The notes: a model not told the origin generated them from the letters alone. A DNA stretch of 57,978 nucleotides from Pannonibacter carbonis (GCF_003012935.1 NZ_PUDR01000021.1:1-57978); one strand, 5' to 3'; shown: positions 32,380 through 42,195, counted from the stretch's first letter. Numbers and translations: made by a program.

Positions 32380-32805
32380 ATGCGCCACGGTAAATCCGGC
32401 CGCAAGCTCGGCCGCACATCGAGCCACCGCAATGCGATGTTTGCCAACATGGCAGCGTCGCTGATCGAACACGAGGCGATCGTCACGACTTTGCCGAAGG
32501 CAAAGGAAATGAAGCCGATCATGGACAAGCTTGTCACCCTCGGCAAGCGTGGCGACCTGCATGCTCGCCGCCAGGCGATCTCGCAGATCCGCGACGTTGC
32601 CATGGTGCGCAAACTGTTCGAAACCCTTGCTCCGCGCTACAAGGAGCGCAACGGCGGCTACACCCGCGTTGTCAAGGCCGGGTTCCGCTATGGCGACAGC
32701 TCGCCGATGGCTGTGATCGAACTGGTTGATCGTGACCAGTCTGCTCGTGGTGCGTCGGACCGGGCTCGCGTTGCCGCCGAGCAGGCTGCTGAAAACGCAG
32801 CGTAA
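32380..32805 (+). CDS. rplQ: 50S ribosomal protein L17
   Basis: L17 surrounds the peptide tunnel exit. The product has 141 residues with the family start [20 protein letters not shown] and the conserved [33 protein letters not shown] lies six bases before the ATG. It is the last gene of the 32-kb ribosomal block and is followed by a strong terminator. Confidence 0.98.
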   Translation: MRHGKSGRKLGRTSSHRNAMFANMAASLIEHEAIVTTLPKAKEMKPIMDKLVTLGKRGDLHARRQAISQIRDVAMVRKLFETLAPRYKERNGGYTRVVKAGFRYGDSSPMAVIELVDRDQSARGASDRARVAAEQAAENAA

Positions 32806-32830
32806 TATTCGGAAAGCAATTGCTTTTCGT

Positions 32831-32864
32831 AAAGGCGGGCCTCGGCCCGCCTTTTCTGTATTTT
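32831..32864 (+). terminator. Rho-independent terminator after rplQ
   Basis: A perfect 10-bp stem (32831-32840/32845-32854) with a CTCG loop runs into TTTTCTGTATTTT. It lies 25 bases past the rplQ stop and closes the alpha operon. A separate 14-base palindrome at 32813-32826 sits just before it. Confidence 0.93.
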
Positions 32865-32979
32865 GGACCGGTAGTCATTCGACTTTACATTCTTAGGTTG
32901 TTTGCCGGTACGTTATCGCCTTGTTAAGGCCGATGGATTCATTCTCGTCCCCAATAAATCAATTTGGGGTTTGGTATCC

Positions 32980-35160
32980 ATGACTGCCTCTTCTGGCCTG
33001 CCGAAGCAATCGAACCGAATTCTCCGGCTCTCCGTCATTATTCCCTCCTTGACCCTTGGACTTGTGCTAGCTGCCTGCACGGCCGTGGGGGTCATCGGCT
33101 ATGTGAGTGGGCGGGATGGCCTGGAACAGGCGGCGCGGGCGGAACTTGAACTGGTGGTCAAATCCCGGCAGGCCTTGCTCAATGCAAAGATGGGCAACAT
33201 CGGCGCGGATCTGACCAATGCTGCTACGAGTGCCGGCGCGGCCCTGATGATGAAAGATCTGGCCGGAACGCGGGTCAACATTGACACCGACATGCAGGCG
33301 ATCAGGGAATACTATCAAGCCCCGGGCAGCACGGCCGCCGATCGGGCCGCGCGCATCGGTTCCGACAACAAGACCATGTATTCCTGGCGCCACAGCGAAT
33401 TGCACAGCGCTTTCATGAATACATGGAAGCTTGGTGGCTACGGCGATATCTACGGTATCCTGCCGGATGGCTATGTTCTCTATTCTGTGACCAAGGGGGC
33501 TGATTTCCTGGCCTCCGTATCCGAAGGCGAAGTCGCATCGACGGGTTTGGCGCAGGCTTTCAATGCTGCTGTAAACAAGCCGTCCGGAACGCAGGCGATC
33601 ACGGATTTTGCGCCCTACGGGCCAGCTGGCGATGCACCGTCCTTCTTCGTCGCCCAGCCGGTTGTCATTGAGACTTTTGGTGAGCAGAAGTTCATGGGTG
33701 TCATGGCGCTTCGCGTCGGGGCTGAACTCGTCGACAGCATCCTGTCGGACCGCGATGGTATGGGCAAAACCGGACAGAGCTATCTGGTGGGGCAGGGCGG
33801 GGTTGTCCTCTCCAACATGCCGCTCGCTGCTCAGCCGACGGCCCTCAGCGCCCGGACCGACGCGGCACCGGTTCTTTCCGCGCTCAACGGGACGGAGGCC
33901 AGTGGCGAGGTTCGCGGCAGCGACGGGATCGCGCGGATCGTGGTTGCTCGTCCGATCTCTTTCATGGGCAAGACCTATGCGGTTGTTGCGGAGAAGAGCC
34001 TGGACGAGGCCATGGCCTCCGTCACCGCGATGCGGGACCGGATGGTGCTGTGGACGCTGATCACCCTGGCGATTGCCGCTGTCGTTGCGCTCCTTTTCGC
34101 GCGCAGCATCACACGCCCGCTGACCACCCTTGTCGGCGCGCTTGAGTCCATTGCCAATGGAAATTTGGGTGAGGACATCAAGGCTGCCCGTCGCGGCGAC
34201 GAGATTGGCGAGATCGGACGTGCCGTGGTTGCGATCCGCGAAAATGCCGCCGAAGAGCAGGAGCGCCGCACACGTGAGGAAGGCGAACGCGGCCGCACCA
34301 TCGGGCAGCAGCGTAAGGCCATGCTGGCCACACTGGCTCAGGACTTCGAGGCAAGCGTCGGCAAGGTTGTCGCCGCCGTGTCGCAGTCAGCCCATTCCCT
34401 GCAGGATGCGGCCAAGGATGTGCAGCAGATGACGGCCGAGGCCGGGGATAGTGCTTCCCGGGCCGCGGACATGTCGAACCAGGCGATGGAAGAGGTGCAG
34501 TCGATCGCGTCTGCATCTGATCAACTGTCCGGGTCGATCCGCCAGATCAGTGAACTTATCCATCGGTCTTCGACGGTTGCCCAGACTGCGACTGTTCGTG
34601 CCCAGTCAACCAATGCCACCGTCCGCTCGCTTGCAGAAGCCGCCAATCGGATTGGCGAGGTCGTCACCCTGATTTCGGACATCGCCGACCAGACCAATCT
34701 CCTGGCGCTCAATGCCACGATCGAGGCCGCGCGCGCCGGAGAGGCCGGGCGCGGCTTTGCGGTGGTCGCCTCCGAAGTGAAAGAACTGGCCTCCCAGACC
34801 GGCAAGGCAACCGGCGAGATCCAGCAGCAGATTGACGCGATCCGCGCTGCGACGGATGACGCCGTCTCCGCCATTTCCGATATTCAGGAGACAATCAACG
34901 AGATCACCATGTCGGTAACCGAGGTGTCGTCTGCGGTCGAGGAGCAGAGCGCTGCCACGCAGGGCATTGCCAGCAACACCCAACGCGCCGCACGCGGCAC
35001 GGCAGAAGTGTCGTCCAACATCCGGCGCGTCAACGAAGTGACCGATCGCACCGGGACGGCGGCGAGCGGATTTGTCGCCTCCGCTGACGAACTGTCGCAG
35101 CAGGCCAGCCATCTTGACCAGGAAGTGCGGGCCTTCCTGTCGCAGGTGCGGTCTGCCTGA
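32980..35160 (+). CDS. Methyl-accepting chemotaxis protein with Cache-like sensor
   Basis: This inner-membrane chemoreceptor would signal through CheA/CheW to the flagellar motor; no other chemotaxis gene is in the window. ATG 32980 is chosen because 32902 would add a non-family extension. The product has 726 residues. It has a membrane span at about 15-38, a periplasmic sensor (about 40-355) with the Cache-like segment GDIYGILPDGYVLYSVTKGADF, a second span at about 358-378, HAMP at about 379-432 and a signalling domain whose tip reads [22 protein letters not shown]. The ligand is unknown. A CCCCAA/TTGGGG inverted repeat (32949-32954/32964-32969) lies just before the start and the Shine-Dalgarno sequence is weak. 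Confidence 0.93.
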   Translation: MTASSGLPKQSNRILRLSVIIPSLTLGLVLAACTAVGVIGYVSGRDGLEQAARAELELVVKSRQALLNAKMGNIGADLTNAATSAGAALMMKDLAGTRVNIDTDMQAIREYYQAPGSTAADRAARIGSDNKTMYSWRHSELHSAFMNTWKLGGYGDIYGILPDGYVLYSVTKGADFLASVSEGEVASTGLAQAFNAAVNKPSGTQAITDFAPYGPAGDAPSFFVAQPVVIETFGEQKFMGVMALRVGAELVDSILSDRDGMGKTGQSYLVGQGGVVLSNMPLAAQPTALSARTDAAPVLSALNGTEASGEVRGSDGIARIVVARPISFMGKTYAVVAEKSLDEAMASVTAMRDRMVLWTLITLAIAAVVALLFARSITRPLTTLVGALESIANGNLGEDIKAARRGDEIGEIGRAVVAIRENAAEEQERRTREEGERGRTIGQQRKAMLATLAQDFEASVGKVVAAVSQSAHSLQDAAKDVQQMTAEAGDSASRAADMSNQAMEEVQSIASASDQLSGSIRQISELIHRSSTVAQTATVRAQSTNATVRSLAEAANRIGEVVTLISDIADQTNLLALNATIEAARAGEAGRGFAVVASEVKELASQTGKATGEIQQQIDAIRAATDDAVSAISDIQETINEITMSVTEVSSAVEEQSAATQGIASNTQRAARGTAEVSSNIRRVNEVTDRTGTAASGFVASADELSQQASHLDQEVRAFLSQVRSA

Positions 35161-35213
35161 CCTCATCCGGCTGCGCTTGGCATTGCGCCGCCGCGTTCCT
35201 ATCTGGCATGTAT

Positions 35214-35240
35214 CGAATCCGGCCTTAGGGGCCGGATTCG
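35214..35240 (+). terminator. Terminator-like hairpin between the chemoreceptor and degQ
   Basis: A perfect 11-bp stem (35214-35224/35230-35240) with a TTAGG loop is followed only by TCGTTCT, so the T run is poor. It probably separates the chemoreceptor transcript from the protease gene, which starts 22 bases later. Confidence 0.55.
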
Positions 35241-35262
35241 TCGTTCTGGAAGGAGAGTGTCG

Positions 35263-36705
35263 ATGCGACTGGCCAAAACGATTGCGTCGGGTCTGAAGCT
35301 GACCGCTTGTGCCGTCCTGGCGCTGGCGAGTGTCATGGCCGATCACGTCCCCGCGTTAGCGCAGGAGCGGGTGGTTCCGGTCTCCGAGGCGCAGATCACG
35401 CTGTCCTTCGCTCCAGTTGTCAGGGGCGTGGCTCCGGCCGTGGTCAACGTCTATGCAAGCCGCCTGGTGCAGCAGCCGGTATCGCCCTTCCTCGATGATC
35501 CCTTCTTCCGCCGCTTCTTCGGCGACCAGGTGCCCGGTGCCAACCGGCCGCGCCAGCGGATGGAGTCCTCGCTCGGCTCCGGTGTGATCATTTCCGCCGA
35601 TGGGGTAATCATTACCAACCACCACGTCATCAAGGATGCGGATGAGGTGCGCGTCGCGCTTGCCGACCGGCGGGAGTTCGATGCCGATATCATCCTCAAG
35701 GACGAGCGGACGGATCTTGCCGTCCTGCGCATTCGCGACGGGCAGGATGGTTTTCCGAACGTCGAATTCGCAGACTCTGATTCACTGGCTGTCGGCGACA
35801 TTGTCCTCGCTATCGGCAATCCCTTTGGGGTTGGACAGACGGTAACGCAAGGCATCATCTCGGCGCTGGCCCGCACCCGGGTCGGCATCACCGATTACCA
35901 GTTCTTCATCCAGACCGATGCGGCCATCAACCCGGGCAATTCGGGCGGGGCGCTGGTCGACATGCAAGGGCGTCTTGTCGGCATCAACACAGCGATTTTC
36001 TCGCGCGGCGGTGGTTCCAACGGCATCGGCTTTGCCATTCCGGCCAACATGGTCAAGTTCGTCGCCAATTCCGCCGTGACAGTCGGCAAGATCCAGAGGC
36101 CATGGCTTGGCGCCACCGTGCAGGTGGTCAGCGCCGAGATTGCAGAAGCGCTCGGCCTGGACAGGCCGCGCGGCGTGCTTGTGACCCAAGTATTTCCGGG
36201 TGCACCGGCGGACAAGGCCGGGCTCAAGGTGGGGGATCTGATCACCGCCGTCGATGGCGTCGAAGTGCTCGATCCGGATTCCTTCGGCTATCGCTTTGCG
36301 ACCAAGGCAGTCGGTGGCGAGACACGCTTCACGCTGCGCCGGGGCGGCAAGGAGAGCGATGCTGTCGTTGCCTTGAAGGTGGCGCCGGAAACCACGCCGA
36401 GGGACGCAAGGCTGATCCGCAGCTACTCGCCCTTCGAGGGCGCAACGGTGATGAACCTGTCGCCGGCAGTGGCGGAAGAACTGGGTCTGGAAGCGCTTGA
36501 GCGAGGTGTGGTCATTGCCGAGGTTGCAGCGGGGTCGCCGGCGGCGCGGGTTGGCCTGCAGGTTGGCGATATCGTCCTTTCAGTCAACGAGGAGCGAATC
36601 GAAACCACTGCGATGCTTGAGCGGGCGTCCAAACGCCAGCCGCGTCTGTGGCGGCTGGATGTGAAGCGCGGCGGGGAAGTCTCTCGCCTCGTGTTGCGCA
36701 GCTAG
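35263..36705 (+). CDS. Do/DegQ-like periplasmic serine endoprotease
   Basis: This is a trypsin-fold protease of the HtrA family for envelope protein quality control. ATG 35263 lies seven bases after AAGGAG; the GTG at 35257 is too close to it. The product has 480 residues. A signal peptide ends near residue 33 (PALA-QE). The catalytic triad is His121 (in TNHHV), Asp151 (in RTDLAVL) and Ser227 (in NPGNSGGAL). Two PDZ domains follow at about 250-345 and 375-475. The symbol degP or degQ cannot be decided from sequence. It lies three bases before rarA and is probably cotranscribed with it. Confidence 0.95.
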   Translation: MRLAKTIASGLKLTACAVLALASVMADHVPALAQERVVPVSEAQITLSFAPVVRGVAPAVVNVYASRLVQQPVSPFLDDPFFRRFFGDQVPGANRPRQRMESSLGSGVIISADGVIITNHHVIKDADEVRVALADRREFDADIILKDERTDLAVLRIRDGQDGFPNVEFADSDSLAVGDIVLAIGNPFGVGQTVTQGIISALARTRVGITDYQFFIQTDAAINPGNSGGALVDMQGRLVGINTAIFSRGGGSNGIGFAIPANMVKFVANSAVTVGKIQRPWLGATVQVVSAEIAEALGLDRPRGVLVTQVFPGAPADKAGLKVGDLITAVDGVEVLDPDSFGYRFATKAVGGETRFTLRRGGKESDAVVALKVAPETTPRDARLIRSYSPFEGATVMNLSPAVAEELGLEALERGVVIAEVAAGSPAARVGLQVGDIVLSVNEERIETTAMLERASKRQPRLWRLDVKRGGEVSRLVLRS

Positions 36706-36708
36706 GCC

Positions 36709-38016
36709 ATGGGAGACCTGTTCGCCGCGCCCGAGGGTCCGAGCGGCCCGAGACCGCTTGCCGACCGGCTGCGCCCCCGTCGGCTGGAGGATGTCGTCGG
36801 GCAGGACCACCTGCTTGGGCCCGATGGCACGCTGTCGCGCATGCTGCGCACCCGGACGCTCGGATCGCTGATCTTCTGGGGACCGCCCGGAACCGGCAAA
36901 ACGACGATTGCGCGGCTCTTGGCCGATGCCACGGATCTCGGCTTTGAACAGGTCTCTGCGATCTTCACCGGCGTTGCCGATCTGAAGAAGGTGTTCGAGA
37001 CGGCAAGGGTGCGGCGGCTGGCCGGACGCGGAACGCTGCTTTTCGTGGACGAGATCCACCGCTTCAATCGGGCCCAGCAGGACAGTTTCCTGCCGGTAAT
37101 GGAGGACGGCACGATCACGCTGGTGGGGGCGACGACGGAGAACCCGTCGTTCGAGCTCAACGCGGCGCTTTTGTCCCGCTCCCATGTGATGACCTTCCGC
37201 TCCCTGGACGCAGAGGCCATCGGCAAACTGCTGGACCGCGCGGAGAGCGAGGAAGGACGTCCGCTTCCGCTGGATGCCGAGGCGCGGGCTGTCCTGATCC
37301 GCATGGCCGATGGCGACGGCCGCTCGTCCCTGACGCTGGCAGAGGACGTCTGGCGGGCGGCCCAGCCGGGAGAGGTCTTTGATGCGGCCCGGCTGCAGGA
37401 CATCGTGCAGCGGCGCGCCCCGATCTATGACAAGGGGCAGGACGGGCACTACAATCTCATATCTGCGCTGCACAAGTCCGTGCGCGGGTCTGATCCTGAT
37501 GCGGCGCTGTACTGGTTCTGCCGCATGCTGGATGGCGGCGAGGGTCCGATCTATCTCGCCCGGCGCCTGATCCGCATGGCGGTCGAGGATATCGGCCTTG
37601 CCGATCCCCAGGCCCTGGTGCAGGCGAATGCTGCGCGCGATGCTTACCAGATGCTCGGCTCCCCGGAAGGGGAACTGGCGCTGGCGCAATGCGTCGTCTA
37701 TCTCGCCACAGCGCCCAAATCCAACGGCGTCTATGTCGCCTACAAGGCGGCTGTTCGGGCTGCAAAGGCGAACGGGTCGCTGCTGCCGCCCAAACATATC
37801 CTGAATGCGCCGACCAAGCTGATGAAGGCCGAAGGCTATGGCGAGGGCTATGCCTACGATCATGATGCGCCGGACGGCTTCTCCGGTCAGGACTATTTCC
37901 CGGAAAGCATGGGCCGGCAGACCTTCTATGATCCGCCGGAACGCGGCTTTGAGCGAGAGATCCGCAAGCGGCTTGACTATTGGTCGCGGTTGCGTCGGGA
38001 GCGTCGCCGGGACTAG
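36709..38016 (+). CDS. rarA: Replication-associated recombination protein A, AAA+ ATPase
   Basis: RarA (MgsA, related to eukaryotic WRNIP1) acts at stalled replication forks. The product has 435 residues, normal length. Walker A GPPGTGKT is at residues 58-65 and Walker B LFVDE at about 111-115, followed by the family motif IHRFNRAQQDSFLP. Sensor 1 is in GATTENPSFELNAALLSR. The C-terminal part matches the RarA/MgsA tetramerisation region. It starts three bases after the protease stop. Confidence 0.95.
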   Translation: MGDLFAAPEGPSGPRPLADRLRPRRLEDVVGQDHLLGPDGTLSRMLRTRTLGSLIFWGPPGTGKTTIARLLADATDLGFEQVSAIFTGVADLKKVFETARVRRLAGRGTLLFVDEIHRFNRAQQDSFLPVMEDGTITLVGATTENPSFELNAALLSRSHVMTFRSLDAEAIGKLLDRAESEEGRPLPLDAEARAVLIRMADGDGRSSLTLAEDVWRAAQPGEVFDAARLQDIVQRRAPIYDKGQDGHYNLISALHKSVRGSDPDAALYWFCRMLDGGEGPIYLARRLIRMAVEDIGLADPQALVQANAARDAYQMLGSPEGELALAQCVVYLATAPKSNGVYVAYKAAVRAAKANGSLLPPKHILNAPTKLMKAEGYGEGYAYDHDAPDGFSGQDYFPESMGRQTFYDPPERGFEREIRKRLDYWSRLRRERRRD

Positions 38017-38118
38017 ATTTCTCCGCTCTTAGCAAAGCCGAAATACCCGCCGTGGCTAGATAGGGCTGGAGGAGGAGGCGCGCCGGGGGGCGCAGCGTCC
38101 TTGGGATCGGGGGCCATC

Positions 38119-40509
38119 ATGAAGCAGATCGAGATCCGCCTGGCGCTGGTCTTTTACGGCGGCGTGTCGCTGGCGATCTACATGCACGGGGTCAGCCGCG
38201 AGATCCTCAACCTGGTCAAGGCGTCGAGCTGCCATGGCGCGCGCGAGCCGCTTGACCTCGAGGATGAGGCAAGCTGCGCTCTGCTGTCTCCCACGACACG
38301 CGTCTATATCGCCCTGCTGCAAGCCTATGACCCCGACATCAATGTCCGGGTGGTCGTAGATACGATTGCCGGCGCATCCGCGGGCGGGGTGAATGGGGTC
38401 ATGCTGTCCCGTGCCATCGCCCATGACCTGCCGCTGGATGACCATCGCAACCTGTGGCTTGAGAATGCCGATGTCACAAAGCTGGCGCAACCGCAGGACG
38501 GGCTGTCGAGATTCCTCAAGAGTGGCATGTCGCCGGTCATTGACCGGATGATCACCTCAGGCCTCAAGGCGCAGATCACCAGCGCCGAGACACGAGAGAA
38601 ACTGCGGCTCCTGACCCAGTCGCGCTGGTTTACCCCGCCGTTCTCCGGCGAGCGCTACATCGGCTGGATGCTGGACGCCTGCCGCGAGATGGACAGGGAC
38701 TGGCGCCCGAAGGCGACACTCGTCCCAAATGGCCAGACCCTCGACCTGTTTGTCACGCTGACGGACTACCATGGCCGCAGCCAGCGGATCCGCATCGACG
38801 AACCCGTCTATATCGATGAACGCGAACACCGCCGGATCCTGAAATTCTCCTGCCATCACCGGACGCCGGGCGTGCTGGACAGCCAGTTCACTCCGGCCTT
38901 CGCGCCGGCACATGTCTTTGCCGCAAGGGCGACCTCCAGTTTCCCGGGCGCCTTTCCGCCGGCGACAATCGGCGAGATGGACAAGGTTCTGGCCGAGCGT
39001 GGCGAGACCTGGGACACGCGCATGTCCTTCTTGACGAATATCCTCGGCGGAACCGAAGATGATCTGCTGCGCCGGGCTTTCGTTGACGGCAGCGTCGTCA
39101 TGAACAAGCCCTTTGCGCCGGTGATCGCCGCGATCGGCGAACGTCCGGCAACGCGCGAAGTGGCCCGGCGCCTGGTCTATGTCGATCCTGTGCCATCGAG
39201 CGGCGAGCGCGGCAAACTGCCGGAAGGCGATAGCGTTCCGGGGTTTTTCCGGGTGATCCTGTCGTCTCTGGCCCATATTCCGCGCAATGAACCGATCGGC
39301 GATGATCTGCGTGCCATCGAGGCGCGAAACCGCCGCGCCCGCCGCCTCGCCGAGGTGATTGCCGATACCGAACCAATGGTGGAGCGGGAGGTCGGCCGGA
39401 TCCTGCCGGATGCCGGCGACAAGCCGCTGACCATCGAGGAACTGACGCAATGCCGGACTGTGGCGAATGAAGCTGCGCATCGGCAGGCCGGCTACGCGCA
39501 TCTCGGCTATCAGACGCTGAAGCTGCAGGCGTTGGCGGAGCGTGTTTCCAGCCTGATTGCGGCGTTGTCGGCGCGCGCGGGGGTGATCCTCCAGGAGGAG
39601 GATGTCATCGAGGCCATGCGGGCGTTTCTTCGCGATGCTTCTGTCGTGGAAGGGCAAAGCCACAGCCGATCGAAAGCGGAACCACAGGCACGCCCGGACC
39701 GGATCATTGCCTTCCTCAGGCTGCTTGATGTCGACTACCGCATCCGCCGTCTGCGGTTTGTCGTCCGTAAGCTGAACAGCTTCTACCAGTCGCGGGCGCA
39801 TGAGGTTGCAGCCCAGAAGCCCGATGACCTCGATGCGTTGAAACGCGAACTCTATGAACAGATCGACAAGCTGCAAAATTGCTGGTCGGCGCAGTCCTAT
39901 CCGTCCGAAATCGCCGAGGCTGCGGCCGAACTGGCGGTCGGAGGCAGCAGCATCGACCTGTCGCAACTCGAAGCGGTGATGGAGCAGATCGGCCGCCACA
40001 TGGGGCTGGTCAATCTGGACCGGCTGCATGACGACGTCTTTGCGGTCATGTCGTTCACCTATCTTGTCCCGCTGCTGCGCCGCGAACTGACGCGCGCCTA
40101 TATCGGCTTTGCCTTCTATGACCTGATCACGCTGCCGGTGTTCCAGCGCAATGACTTCTCCGAGGTCAACGAGACACTGGTCGACCGTATCAGCCCGCGT
40201 GACGCCAGTTCGTTGCTGGACGAAGGGTTCCAGTTGAAGGGCTCGGCGCTGAACACGTTTGGCGCCTTCTTCAACCGCTCCTGGCGCGAGCATGATTATC
40301 TCTGGGGGCGGCTGACCGCCGCCGATCGGCTGGTCGCCATTCTTCAGTCGTCCATTCAGGCGAAGCGTCTGCCGCAGGATCAGGTCCGTGGTCTGAGGCG
40401 ACGGTTGTTCCTCGCCATTCTTGAGGAGGAGCAGCCGTTCCTCACCGCCGATCCGGAGCTGATCCCCTCGATCGAGGCTATGATTGCCAGCCGCCTCGGC
40501 AGCGATTGA
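38119..40509 (+). CDS. Large patatin-like phospholipase-family protein
   Basis: Patatin domains are serine acyl hydrolases acting on phospholipids or related lipids. ATG 38119 is preferred over an in-frame TTG at 38101. The product has 796 residues, much longer than a simple patatin. The oxyanion region GGVSLAIYMHG lies near residues 14-24, the nucleophile Ser87 is in GASAGG, and the catalytic-dyad Asp323 is in FVDGSVVMN. The C-terminal 400 residues are mostly helical and resemble the extended patatin-related family with a DUF3376-like tail. There is no signal peptide or clear membrane span, so it is probably cytoplasmic or membrane-associated. The substrate is not known. Confidence 0.88.
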   Translation: MKQIEIRLALVFYGGVSLAIYMHGVSREILNLVKASSCHGAREPLDLEDEASCALLSPTTRVYIALLQAYDPDINVRVVVDTIAGASAGGVNGVMLSRAIAHDLPLDDHRNLWLENADVTKLAQPQDGLSRFLKSGMSPVIDRMITSGLKAQITSAETREKLRLLTQSRWFTPPFSGERYIGWMLDACREMDRDWRPKATLVPNGQTLDLFVTLTDYHGRSQRIRIDEPVYIDEREHRRILKFSCHHRTPGVLDSQFTPAFAPAHVFAARATSSFPGAFPPATIGEMDKVLAERGETWDTRMSFLTNILGGTEDDLLRRAFVDGSVVMNKPFAPVIAAIGERPATREVARRLVYVDPVPSSGERGKLPEGDSVPGFFRVILSSLAHIPRNEPIGDDLRAIEARNRRARRLAEVIADTEPMVEREVGRILPDAGDKPLTIEELTQCRTVANEAAHRQAGYAHLGYQTLKLQALAERVSSLIAALSARAGVILQEEDVIEAMRAFLRDASVVEGQSHSRSKAEPQARPDRIIAFLRLLDVDYRIRRLRFVVRKLNSFYQSRAHEVAAQKPDDLDALKRELYEQIDKLQNCWSAQSYPSEIAEAAAELAVGGSSIDLSQLEAVMEQIGRHMGLVNLDRLHDDVFAVMSFTYLVPLLRRELTRAYIGFAFYDLITLPVFQRNDFSEVNETLVDRISPRDASSLLDEGFQLKGSALNTFGAFFNRSWREHDYLWGRLTAADRLVAILQSSIQAKRLPQDQVRGLRRRLFLAILEEEQPFLTADPELIPSIEAMIASRLGSD

Positions 40510-40601
40510 CCGATGACCGGCACTTGCGTTCACCGTCTGCTGTGGCATTGAGAGGTTGCCGGCGCCAATGCGTCGCCAGCATGGTGAGGTGAGGACAGGG
40601 C

Positions 40602-40979
40602 GTGGACTATCTTCTGGTGATGCTTGGCGGTGCGATTGGTGCAGGGCTAAGACATGGCGTGAACACCCATGTGCCACGCCTGCTTGGCACAGGTTTTCCT
40701 TATGCGACGCTGACCGTAAATGTTCTGGGTTCGCTGGTCATGGGCCTGTTCATCGGCTGGCTGACGCGCCAGACCGGCGGGCTGCCAACCGGTCTGCGGT
40801 TGTTCTTTGCGACCGGAATTCTTGGCGGGTTCACCACCTTCTCAGCCTTTTCCCTGGACGTTTCAGCGCTTTGGGAGCGGGGCGATACGCATCTGGCATT
40901 GATTTATGTGCTCGCCTCTGTCGTCGTTTCCATTGTCGCGCTGTTTGCCGGTCTGGCCCTGGCGCGCGCCATCAGTTGA
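40602..40979 (+). CDS. crcB: Fluoride channel CrcB/Fluc (GTG start)
   Basis: CrcB dimers export fluoride through the inner membrane. The product has 125 residues with four hydrophobic spans. The conserved GGAIGAGLRH start, TLTVNVLGSLVMG in the second span and GGFTTFSAFSLD in the third are all visible. The start is GTG 40602, supported by GAGG upstream and by the family N-terminus. No fluoride riboswitch was recognised in the 92 bases upstream. Confidence 0.95.
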   Translation: MDYLLVMLGGAIGAGLRHGVNTHVPRLLGTGFPYATLTVNVLGSLVMGLFIGWLTRQTGGLPTGLRLFFATGILGGFTTFSAFSLDVSALWERGDTHLALIYVLASVVVSIVALFAGLALARAIS

Positions 40980-41169
40980 GGCTTTCTGAGGAATTCCTTT
41001 GCCAATTTGCCCTTGCGCGCTTATGAGAGGCGCAATGACAAAAGGCTGTGGCAGACCACGGTCGGGCATCGCTTTTTAACGGCCCGGCTGCGACACTGGT
41101 CACAGCGCTGGACAGCGTCCGGTCTGGCGGCATGGGCTGCAAGGGCTGCCGCGTCACAATGAGATCCGT

Positions 41170-42171
41170 ATGTCTGGTATTGAACTGAAAACCGTGTCCG
41201 CCGACGAGGCCGGCATGCGCCTTGACCGTTGGTTCAAGGTGCACTTCCCTGGCCTTGGCTTTGGTCATCTGCAGAAGCTCCTGCGCACTGGGCAGGTGCG
41301 TGTCGATGGCAAGCGCGCTGACAGCGCCACCCGGCTTGCCGTCGGGCAGAGCGTGCGCATTCCGCCGCTTGGCATCGAGCTGAAGGCCGATGACCGGATG
41401 AACGCGCGGCCGAAGTCGAGCAAGCTGATTGATGACGACCGCAAGGCTGTCGAGGACATGATGCTGTTCGAGGACAGCATGGTGATGGTGCTGAACAAGC
41501 CGGTCGGTCTGGCCGTGCAGGGCGGTTCGGGCCTGAAGCGCCATCTTGATGGCATGCTCGATGCCTTCACCGACAGCAAGGGCAACAAGCCGCGTTTGGT
41601 GCATCGTCTCGACCGCGAGACCTCCGGCATCATCCTGGTGGCCAAGACCCGTCAGGCGGCACAGGAACTGACCAAGAACTTCCGCCATCGCAATACGCGC
41701 AAGATCTACTGGGCGATGCTCGCCGGTGTTCCGCGCCCGCGCCAGGGCCGCATCTCCACCTTCCTGGCTCGCGACGAGAGCGAGGAGCGGATGAAGATCG
41801 CCCGCCATGGCGAGGACGAGGCGCAACATGCCGTGTCGCTCTATAATGTGGTCGAGCAGTCGGCACAGAAACTGTCATGGGTGACCATGAAGCCGGTGAC
41901 GGGCCGCACGCACCAGCTGCGCGCGCATGCGGCGCATATCGGCCATCCGATCATCGGCGACGACAAGTATTTCAACATCGAGAACTGGGAGCTGCCCGGC
42001 GGCATCCAGAACCGCCTGCATCTGCTGGCACGCCGGATCATCATCCCGCATCCCTCCGGTCACGGGAAGATCGACGTGTCGGCGCCGCTGCCGCCGCACA
42101 TGCAGCAGACCTGGAACCTCCTGGGATTCGACGTGGGCGACTATGTCGAGGAGCAGGACGAAGTCGACTGA
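41170..42171 (+). CDS. rluC: RluC/RluD-family 23S rRNA pseudouridine synthase
   Basis: This family converts specific uridines in 23S rRNA to pseudouridine. The product has 333 residues. An S4 RNA-binding domain (about 15-75, with RLDRWFKVHFPGLGFGHLQK) is followed by the synthase domain. The catalytic Asp148 is in HRLDRETSG, and GRTHQLRAHAAHIGHPIIGDDKY follows. RluC rather than RluD is suggested by the S4 N-terminus and family pattern, but target uridines cannot be read from sequence. The 190-base gap upstream holds no recognised element. Confidence 0.93.
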   Translation: MSGIELKTVSADEAGMRLDRWFKVHFPGLGFGHLQKLLRTGQVRVDGKRADSATRLAVGQSVRIPPLGIELKADDRMNARPKSSKLIDDDRKAVEDMMLFEDSMVMVLNKPVGLAVQGGSGLKRHLDGMLDAFTDSKGNKPRLVHRLDRETSGIILVAKTRQAAQELTKNFRHRNTRKIYWAMLAGVPRPRQGRISTFLARDESEERMKIARHGEDEAQHAVSLYNVVEQSAQKLSWVTMKPVTGRTHQLRAHAAHIGHPIIGDDKYFNIENWELPGGIQNRLHLLARRIIIPHPSGHGKIDVSAPLPPHMQQTWNLLGFDVGDYVEEQDEVD

Positions 42172-42195
42172 GTCGCCGTCTCCCCGGCCTGAGGC

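Noticed and set aside
40510-40601. A fluoride riboswitch before crcB
   Set aside because: The gap does not show the conserved aptamer segments.
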